Shown: positions 32,416-37,881 of the stretch, one piece after another
How positions within the stretch are numbered: the stretch's first letter is position 1
How the letters are laid out: the number at the start of each line of letters is the position of its first letter
DNA from: Chloroflexota bacterium
Lineage (GTDB): Bacteria; Chloroflexota; Dehalococcoidia; UBA2979
Assembly: GCA_003670735.1 (NCBI GenBank)
Contig: QWQU01000008.1
Coordinates: 1 to 37,881, forward strand
Direction of reading: 5' to 3'
DNA length: 37,881 bases
Notes under the pieces: generated by a model
Database searches by the model: none
Told to the model about the DNA's origin: nothing
Seen by the model: the letters and a program-made list of their open reading frames with translations, nothing else
Translations under genes and position numbers: made by a program

Positions 32416-33753
32416 CTACGAGGCGACTTCGACCGCGAGTGCGGTTCGCGCATGACTCGGTGGCTTGGGCTTGGTCGAGAGCAGGAAGAACACCGAACCG
32501 GCGAAGGCGGCAAGCGCGATCACGGTGAAGCCGCTCTGGTAGTTGCCGAAGTGGTCGGCCATGAGACCGGCGATCAGCGGGCCGCTGATCGTGCCCGCCA
32601 TGACGATCGTCGAGGACCAGCCCATGATCGAGCCGAAGTTGCCCGCACCGAAGTAGTCGGCACGAATCGCCTGCATCAGCGGACCTCGGATGCCCCACGC
32701 GAGGCCGTGCAACACAGCGAACGCAGCGACCATCGCGAACGAGTTCGCATACGCGACGAGCAATAGACCAACCATGTGCATCGCCATGCACACGATCGTG
32801 ACCGCACGCTTGTCAAAGCGATCGCCGAGGAAGCCGCCGGCGATCTGGCCGACCATCTGCATCGCCTGCATTGCCATCACGACGAACCCAGCAGCCTCGA
32901 GTGAGTACTTGAGGTCCTCGTGCAGATGCGCGACGAGGTGCACGGTCACAACGGAGACGACGAGCAGCGCTGAGCCGTGGCCGAGCGAGATACACCAGAA
33001 GGCGCGCGTGCGCAGTGCCTCGCGGACGGTGAAGTCCTCGGAGCCATCGACTGCCACGGCGTTGCTGCGGCGCGCGTTCGCGCTCAGCGCGTACTCGGCA
33101 GCGTCCTCAGCGGTCACGCCATCGATCGTCTCGCCCATGTCCTCGGGTCGCAGGCGGATCGCCTGCGTGAGCGGCAAGCCGATCGCGATGATGATCAGGC
33201 CCGAGACGAACGCCGTCGGCCGCCATCCGTATCGCTCGAGCGCGATCACGACGAGCGGCGCCATTAGGCCGCCGAGCGAGAAGCCGATCTGCGAGATCGA
33301 CAGCGCCTTCGAGCGGTGGCGACTGAACCAGCGCACGAGCGCGACCGTCACCGAAAGGAAACCGCCGAGGCTCTGGCCGGCGGTCATCATGAAGAACGTG
33401 AGGTAGTACATCGGCAGCGAGTGGATCTGGCTGAACAGCATGAAGCCCACGCCGAAGACGACGATGCCGATGCGCATGGTCGTCCTCGGGCCGAAGCGGT
33501 CGGTCATCCAGCCATTCAGCGGCCCGAGGCCACTCTCGAGACGGGCGAGCGAGAAGGCGAGCGAGAGCAGCGCCTTGCTCCAGCCGAACTCCTGCCCAAG
33601 CAGCACGACGTAAGCGCCGGTCGCGCTCTGGAGTAGCGCCCCACCCAGCACCTGGACGGCACCCCCGGCGACAACCATCCACCAGCCATAGAAGACGTGG
33701 CCCTGCGGAGCGATCGCCCGATAGGTCGATCCGCGCATCCCAGTGAGACTCAT
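32416..33753 (-). CDS. MFS transporter (monocarboxylate/oxalate-formate type)
   Basis: The 445-residue protein has about twelve helices. It begins with a short polar stretch followed by GHVFYGWWMVVAGGAVQVLG, the opening typical of oxalate/formate and monocarboxylate MFS carriers. Loop 2-3 has GWMTDRFGPRTTM, and a second-half motif is GGFLGDRFDKRAV. It plausibly moves an organic acid. The start ATG 33753 (or 33738) lacks a strong ribosome site. It is divergent from the CaiB/BaiF gene, and the shared intergenic region carries two palindromes. Transport of a carboxylic acid that is then activated to a CoA ester is a natural reading of the pair. Confidence 0.85.
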   Translation of the reverse strand: MSLTGMRGSTYRAIAPQGHVFYGWWMVVAGGAVQVLGGALLQSATGAYVVLLGQEFGWSKALLSLAFSLARLESGLGPLNGWMTDRFGPRTTMRIGIVVFGVGFMLFSQIHSLPMYYLTFFMMTAGQSLGGFLSVTVALVRWFSRHRSKALSISQIGFSLGGLMAPLVVIALERYGWRPTAFVSGLIIIAIGLPLTQAIRLRPEDMGETIDGVTAEDAAEYALSANARRSNAVAVDGSEDFTVREALRTRAFWCISLGHGSALLVVSVVTVHLVAHLHEDLKYSLEAAGFVVMAMQAMQMVGQIAGGFLGDRFDKRAVTIVCMAMHMVGLLLVAYANSFAMVAAFAVLHGLAWGIRGPLMQAIRADYFGAGNFGSIMGWSSTIVMAGTISGPLIAGLMADHFGNYQSGFTVIALAAFAGSVFFLLSTKPKPPSHARTALAVEVAS

Positions 33754-33829
33754 CGGCGCCCCCGAACGGCAGCAGCAGGACGCGGGCCGCCTCGAGATGG
33801 CGCGGCCGACGTTGGCGTACAGGTGAGCA

Positions 33830-33848
33830 GGTACCCGGCTAGGGTACC
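33830..33848. promoter_or_regulatory. Palindromic operator candidate, divergent promoter
   Basis: GGTACCC (33830-33836) and GGGTACC (33842-33848) are a perfect 7-bp inverted repeat with a 5-nt spacer, between the divergent MFS and CoA-transferase genes. Length and symmetry fit a dimeric repressor site such as a TetR or GntR binding site, but the regulator is not in the window. Confidence 0.4.
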
Positions 33849-33930
33849 CCCGCGGGCGAGGGCTGTCCCTCCCCCGACCGCACCTGCATCGAGCTGTAAT
33901 GGGGCAATCGAGCACAGCCGTATCACGAAG

Positions 33931-33940
33931 TGGTATACCA
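33931..33940. promoter_or_regulatory. Short palindrome TGGTATACCA
   Basis: A self-complementary 10-mer lies about 64 nt before the CoA-transferase start. It includes TATACC, a possible -10 element, so it might be a promoter or an operator overlapping one. Confidence 0.35.
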
Positions 33941-34003
33941 ACGCTGCATCCAACAGGCGGCCGAGGACGTCCCGGCCAGCCCATGTGTCGGAGGGTCAGA
34001 CCC

Positions 34004-35368
34004 ATGCCATCTCGCCCGCTTGAAGGTATTCGCGTCCTCGACTTCACCTGGGTCCGCGCCGGACCGTGGGCCACGCGCTGGCTCGCGATCCTCGGTGCCG
34101 ACGTGATCAAGGTGGAATGGCCAGACCCCGCGATTGGTGGCTCCACCGGTCGCGTCGTCCGCAACATTCCGGGCATGGGCACCACGCCTGATGGCGTGCC
34201 GCGCAGCATGAACTCCGACGGTCACTTCAACGACATGCACGCGATGAAGCGCAGCGTGACTTTGAACGCGCGCACACCGCGCGGCCTCGAGCTCGCGAAG
34301 CAGCTCGTCGCGATGTCTGACGTCGTGATCGAGAACTTCAGCGCCGGCGTGCTGAAGTCATGGGGCATCGGCTTCGAAGAGATGCAGAAGCTCCGCCCGG
34401 ACATCATCTACGTCTCGATGGCAGGCCTCGGACACACCGGTCCGCGCGCCCACTTCCAGACGATGGGCCCGTCGGTGCAGGCGCTCTCCGGCCTGACGTT
34501 TACCTCGGGTCTGCCAGATCGTCAGCCTGCTGGTTGGGGCTGGTCGTACATGGACGACACCGGCGGGATGTATGGGATCATGTCCGTGCTCACCGCACTG
34601 CAGCACCGGCAGCGCACGGGCGAGGGTCAGCACGTCGACCTGTCGCAGGTCTCGGCGGCAATGACGCTGCTCGGCCCGGCGCTGCTCGACAACACCGTGA
34701 ACGGCCGTGGCACGCGTCGCGAGGGCTTCCCGCCGGGCGACCGCGCGGTGTGGCCGGGCACGCCCACCGTCTTCAACCACCGTGGCCCGATCGCGGTGCC
34801 GCACAACGCGTACCGCACCAAGGGCGATGGCCACAACGACTGGGCCACGATCGTCTGCGAGACGGACGAGCAGTGGCAGAACCTCGTGAAGGTAATGGGC
34901 AGCCCCGCGTGGGCGACCGATGCCAAGCTCGCGACGCTCGAGGGACGCATCGAGGCCCAGGAGGCGATCGACGCGCACATCGACGCGTGGACGCACGGCA
35001 TCGAGAAGTACGAGCTGACCGACCTCTGCCAGCAGGGCGGCGTGCCGGCGATGGCCGTGCAGAGCAACGAAGACCGCGTCGAGCACGACCCGCAGCTCAA
35101 GGCTCGCGGCATGTACGACGAGACCTCGCACCCGATTCTCGGCTCGTGGCCGATGCAGCACGCGCCGTGGCAGATGTCCGAGACGCCGACTCCGATCGAC
35201 CGCGGCGCCCCGATCTGCGGCGAGCACAACATCGAGATCCTCTGCGGCATGCTCGGCGTGACGCAGGAGGAGCTGGCCGCCGGCTACGCCGACAACACCT
35301 TCTGGCCGAAGTCAGTCCCGCTCGAGAGCTACCTGACCGAGGCCCTGGAGGGTGCGAAAGTCAGCTAA
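34004..35368 (+). CDS. CaiB/BaiF family CoA-transferase (type III)
   Basis: The 454-residue protein starts at ATG 34004 with GGAGGGTCAG upstream. It has the class III CoA-transferase pattern: PLEGIRVLDFTWVRAGPWAT, LGADVIKVEWP, NARTPRGLELAKQLVAMSDV, VIENFSAGVLKSWGI and the catalytic region YMDDTGGMYG with Asp184/Asp185 as the expected acidic nucleophile. Such enzymes move CoA between acyl carriers, for example in carnitine, bile acid, formyl/oxalyl or aromatic acid metabolism. The partner acid is unknown, but the neighbouring MFS and solute-binding genes suggest an imported carboxylate. It is followed by a hairpin and the second solute-binding protein. Confidence 0.92.
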   Translation: MPSRPLEGIRVLDFTWVRAGPWATRWLAILGADVIKVEWPDPAIGGSTGRVVRNIPGMGTTPDGVPRSMNSDGHFNDMHAMKRSVTLNARTPRGLELAKQLVAMSDVVIENFSAGVLKSWGIGFEEMQKLRPDIIYVSMAGLGHTGPRAHFQTMGPSVQALSGLTFTSGLPDRQPAGWGWSYMDDTGGMYGIMSVLTALQHRQRTGEGQHVDLSQVSAAMTLLGPALLDNTVNGRGTRREGFPPGDRAVWPGTPTVFNHRGPIAVPHNAYRTKGDGHNDWATIVCETDEQWQNLVKVMGSPAWATDAKLATLEGRIEAQEAIDAHIDAWTHGIEKYELTDLCQQGGVPAMAVQSNEDRVEHDPQLKARGMYDETSHPILGSWPMQHAPWQMSETPTPIDRGAPICGEHNIEILCGMLGVTQEELAAGYADNTFWPKSVPLESYLTEALEGAKVS

Positions 35369-35420
35369 TCAGGAATTACGGATAGAGGTTGTAATAACCT
35401 CACCCGAACGGCAACGTCAT

Positions 35421-35449
35421 GAGAAACCCACCAAATTGGTGGGTTTCTC
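35421..35449 (+). terminator. Terminator hairpin after the CoA-transferase
   Basis: GAGAAACCCACC (35421-35432) and GGTGGGTTTCTC (35438-35449) pair perfectly over 12 bp around AAATT. A smaller hairpin (35385-35401, GAGGTT/AACCTC) precedes it. Confidence 0.8.
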
Positions 35450-35487
35450 CGTTGATCAGGCATCTATCGCGCGATGACATCCGTAGA

Positions 35488-35504
35488 TATATTCGCATCC
35501 GTGA
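35488..35504 (+). promoter_or_regulatory. Promoter region of the second solute-binding protein gene
   Basis: TATATT (35488-35493) is a fair -10 element followed by ATCCGTGA (35497-35504), the same octamer found before the first paralogue and, with one mismatch, before the third. No clear -35 is seen at the usual spacing. Confidence 0.4.
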
Positions 35505-35563
35505 TTCGCCGTCTCCGCCTCACAACCACGGGGCGGCGAGATCCTCAGAGGGAGGACGCATAC

Positions 35564-37321
35564 GTGACCCTGGGTACTGATCGGATTAGCCGGAGATCAA
35601 TCATCTCCGGGATGGGCGTCGGGGCGATGGGCCTCGCTGGCGCCGCGTTGCTGGGATGCGGCTCCAAGCCGGCCGGCACCGCACAGACGCAGATCGACGC
35701 CAACAAGCAGGCGATCGCCAACGCCCCCAAGGGCACTGGCCTCCCGCAGACGGCACCGGTCAACACTGGCAAGCAGCGCGAGGGTGGCGTCTTCACGCAG
35801 TCGATCACCTCGACGTACGTGCAGCACGACCCCGGCACCGCACTGGCCGGCAACATCTGGCACATCATCGGTGACAAGGGCCTGGAGCCCGACCCGGGCA
35901 CCGCAGCGATTCGCCCGCACATCATGACCTCGTGGGAAGTCGCTGACCCGACGACCCTCGTCTTCAAGGTCAAGCCCGACATCAAGATGCACAACATGGC
36001 GCCGTGGAACGGTCGCACGTTCGACGCGTCTGATGTCGCATGGAACCTGGAGCGCATCGGTGGTCTGTACGCCGAGAAGCTGAAGATTCCGTTGGCGTCA
36101 TTCCAGCGCGCCTCGATGGTCGGCAACATCACCAAGGCTGTCGCGGTCGACGCGACCACGGTCAAGGTGACGCTGTCGAAGCCGAACGGCTCGTTCTTCA
36201 ACGGCCTGATGGACACTCGTGTCCCCTTCGCGCCGAAGGAGATGGACGACATCGGCTGGACCGACCCGCTGAAGATGGGCGGCATGGGCCCCTACCAGGT
36301 CTCTGAGTGGGTCAAAGACCAGAAGATGAACTTCAAGAAGCACCCCGGTTACTTCCGTCAGGGAGAGCCGCACTTCGACGAGTTCAAGTACCTGGTGATC
36401 CCCGACAAGGCCGGTCAGGTCGCTGCGTTCTCCAGTAAGCAGATGCAGCACATCACTGCACTGACTCAGACCGACCTGGACACGATCAAGAAGACCACGC
36501 CGGACGCACTGCTTTACACGTGGATCGACACGAACTGGAACCACCTGCGTCCGAGCCTCGACTACGGACCGTTCAAGGACTTCCGAGTCCGCAACGCGCT
36601 GCACCTGGCGATGGATCGCGACAACATCAACGACGGTCTGTACGGCCCCGGCTGGGGCTACCAGGCCTCGCTGAGCCCCGCGTTCCCCGAGGGCTGGAAG
36701 CCCGACAAGGTGAAGGGCCTGCCCGGCTTCAACCCGGCCACCAAGGTGCAGGATCGCGCCGAGGCCAAGAAGCTGCTCGAGGCTGCTGGTTACCCGAACG
36801 GCAAGGGCATCGACTTCGAGATCATCTTCAGCGCCGCCGGTGCGCCGGCGAACGCTCAGGAGAACGCGCTGCGCTTCCAGGCGCAGATGCAGCAGGTGTT
36901 CCCCGAGATGAAGGTCAACATGAAGCCGTACGCGGACAGCGCTGCATTCGGCGTGCCGCAGGCCAAGGGTGACTTCAAGATGGTGTCGTACGTCATCACG
37001 GCGGCGCCGGACGCAGTCATCGAGATGCAGTCGCAGTACCACTCGACGGGTAGCCGCAACTACGGCCACTTCTCCGACAAGAACGTGGACGCGCTCCTCG
37101 ACAAGGCGCAGGGCGAGCTCAACCGTGACGCTCGTGGCGCCCTCATGGAGGAGTTCCAGACCAAGTTCCTCACGGACTGGATGCCGATGTACGTGCTGTG
37201 CGCCAACCCGGTGCGCAACATGGTGCAGGGCAACATCGGCGGCTACGACACCACGGCTGGCCCGTGGTACGGCTACTCGACTCAGTCGAAGGTCTGCCGC
37301 TGGTTCTACGTCGACAAGTAA
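35564..37321 (+). CDS. Family-5 ABC substrate-binding lipoprotein, Tat type (second copy)
   Basis: GTG 35564 with GAGGGAGGA upstream gives a 585-residue protein; an earlier in-frame ATG at 35474 falls in the promoter region and is not used. Tat motif SRRSIISGMG and lipobox LAGAALLGC match the first copy. Mature-region motifs are the same: WNGRTFDASDVAWNLER, KIPLASFQRASMV, PSLDYGPFKDFRVRNALHLA, AAGYPNGKGIDFEIIF and the C-terminal VCRWFYVDK. Most aligned positions agree, so it is a duplicate of the gene at 30548, diverged enough for a different ligand. No permease is nearby. A 19-bp hairpin follows. Confidence 0.92.
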   Translation: MTLGTDRISRRSIISGMGVGAMGLAGAALLGCGSKPAGTAQTQIDANKQAIANAPKGTGLPQTAPVNTGKQREGGVFTQSITSTYVQHDPGTALAGNIWHIIGDKGLEPDPGTAAIRPHIMTSWEVADPTTLVFKVKPDIKMHNMAPWNGRTFDASDVAWNLERIGGLYAEKLKIPLASFQRASMVGNITKAVAVDATTVKVTLSKPNGSFFNGLMDTRVPFAPKEMDDIGWTDPLKMGGMGPYQVSEWVKDQKMNFKKHPGYFRQGEPHFDEFKYLVIPDKAGQVAAFSSKQMQHITALTQTDLDTIKKTTPDALLYTWIDTNWNHLRPSLDYGPFKDFRVRNALHLAMDRDNINDGLYGPGWGYQASLSPAFPEGWKPDKVKGLPGFNPATKVQDRAEAKKLLEAAGYPNGKGIDFEIIFSAAGAPANAQENALRFQAQMQQVFPEMKVNMKPYADSAAFGVPQAKGDFKMVSYVITAAPDAVIEMQSQYHSTGSRNYGHFSDKNVDALLDKAQGELNRDARGALMEEFQTKFLTDWMPMYVLCANPVRNMVQGNIGGYDTTAGPWYGYSTQSKVCRWFYVDK

Positions 37322-37337
37322 CCTCAAGGCTCACGCC

Positions 37338-37379
37338 ACGAGTGCAACGGGGCTCCTTCGGGAGCCCCGTTGCACTCGT
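37338..37379 (+). terminator. Terminator, 19-bp perfect stem with TTCG loop
   Basis: Arms 37338-37356 and 37361-37379 are exact complements, closed by the stable TTCG tetraloop, 17 nt after the stop of the second solute-binding protein. No T-run follows. Confidence 0.85.
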
Positions 37380-37470
37380 TACTTCCTTCACGCAGTGCTC
37401 ACTCTCACTCGCACGTGATCTTTACAACATTTGTAATCTCTCAATAACCGTGACGCCCCACGGCCGTACG

Positions 37471-37486
37471 CCTCGAACATTCGAGG
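37471..37486 (+). promoter_or_regulatory. Leader hairpin before the third solute-binding protein
   Basis: CCTCGA (37471-37476) and TCGAGG (37481-37486) pair around ACAT. The 3' arm overlaps the start of the GAGGAGAGAGAAG ribosome site, so the hairpin could partly hide it. The octamer AACCGTGA (37446-37453) lies just upstream. Confidence 0.4.
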
Positions 37487-37501
37487 AGAGAGAAGCAAGC
37501 G

Positions 37502-37881
37502 GTGACCACGACATTCGGTTCGGTGACTCGTCGGCAGGTCGTCCAGGGACTCGGCATCGGTGCGATGGGATTGGCGGGGGCTGCACTGCTCGGGTGCGGC
37601 AGCTCGAAGTCCGCTGACGGTGGAAGCGGCGCGAACGCGCAAGCCACAACCGTCGCTGGCTCGACGCGCGGTGCGGGTTTGCCACTCGTCGCACCGAAGG
37701 TCGCCGGCAAGGTGAAGCCAGGCGGCACCTGGACCTCGGCTGCGACGACATTCCCGAAGCAGCTCGACTCGCACACCGCGCTCGGCGCCGGCCTGCACGG
37801 CTATATCGGCGAGAAGGGCATCGAGCCGCACCCAACCACCAATGCCCTGCTCCCTCACGTGCTGACCTCATGGGAGGTCGC
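37502..37881 (+). CDS. Family-5 ABC substrate-binding lipoprotein, Tat type (third copy, cut by window end)
   Basis: The frame opens at GTG 37502 after GAGGAGAGAGAAG and runs off the window after 126 codons. It repeats the pattern of the other two copies: Tat motif TRRQVVQGLG, lipobox LAGAALLGC, a Ser/Gly/Ala linker, then PGGTWTSAATTFPKQLDSHT and GEKGIEPHPTTNALLPHV, closely matching the first copy. It is the third member of a tandem family, so the cluster may continue beyond the window. Confidence 0.9.
   Translation, partial: MTTTFGSVTRRQVVQGLGIGAMGLAGAALLGCGSSKSADGGSGANAQATTVAGSTRGAGLPLVAPKVAGKVKPGGTWTSAATTFPKQLDSHTALGAGLHGYIGEKGIEPHPTTNALLPHVLTSWEV

Noticed and set aside
35474-35563. Longer start for the second solute-binding protein at ATG 35474
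   Set aside because: The extension lies over the promoter elements and would bury the Tat signal; GTG 35564 has a ribosome site and matches the paralogues.
37198-37617. ORF of 139 codons spanning the end of the second solute-binding protein
   Set aside because: It runs through a terminator hairpin and the third gene's ribosome site in a different frame, so it is a shadow frame.

Overview
The window is a GC-rich, gene-dense bacterial chromosome fragment. It carries about 25 recognisable genes or gene pieces, no tRNA or rRNA, no CRISPR and no transposase. Lineage is inferred, not proven. Coenzyme F420-type enzymes (an LLM-class oxidoreductase and a PPOX-class protein), GtrA-glycosyltransferase fusions, Thr/Pro-rich extracytoplasmic linkers and Tat-exported solute-binding lipoproteins, together with CaiB/BaiF, thiolase-like and molybdenum hydroxylase catabolic genes, suit a Chloroflexota (Dehalococcoidia/SAR202-like) genome. 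A high-GC actinobacterium is the alternative.

Layout. 1-2500: the tail of an unidentified gene, an SDR oxidoreductase, a 560-bp gene-free stretch, then an ornithine cyclodeaminase-family gene that has lost its N-terminus and abuts, head to head, the C-terminal piece of an unrelated gene. 2647-7402: two large membrane glycosyltransferases, each with a GtrA-like N-terminus, flanking a DUF983 zinc-ribbon membrane protein. 7482-12151: a lone molybdenum hydroxylase large subunit, a thiolase-like protein and a two-domain VOC protein, each followed by a hairpin. 12272-17454: three MFS transporters and a UbiA-family prenyltransferase. 17591-20599: universal stress protein, F420-type PPOX protein, sortase-family lipoprotein, YihY-family membrane protein. 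20638-25451 (minus strand): glycogen-debranching-type glycosidase, GT4 glycosyltransferase, a frameshifted F420-dependent LLM oxidoreductase and a small unknown protein. 25452-25862: a gene-free interval rich in perfect inverted repeats. 25863-30358: an AmaP-like membrane protein, an orphan OmpR-type response regulator and a run of four unrecognised proteins (zinc ribbon, 50-aa small protein, two membrane-anchored proteins). 30548-37881: three paralogous Tat/lipoprotein family-5 solute-binding proteins (the third cut by the window end), with an MFS transporter and a CaiB/BaiF CoA-transferase placed between the first two.

How the parts may work together (inference). The right-hand block looks like capture, import and CoA-activation of organic compounds, with the thiolase-like, SDR and molybdenum hydroxylase genes on the left supplying further oxidation steps. 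The left-centre block is envelope polysaccharide and lipid-linked sugar chemistry. Stress and envelope genes (UspA, AmaP-like, YihY, sortase) fill the middle. Many transcription units end in long, perfectly paired GC-rich hairpins with weak or absent T-tracts.

Most unusual features: the head-to-head truncated junction near 2310; the one-base frameshift at 24234-24236; the hairpin-rich interval at 25578-25843; the shared ATCCGTGA-type element about 50-60 nt upstream of all three solute-binding protein genes; and the unknown gene run at 27867-30358.
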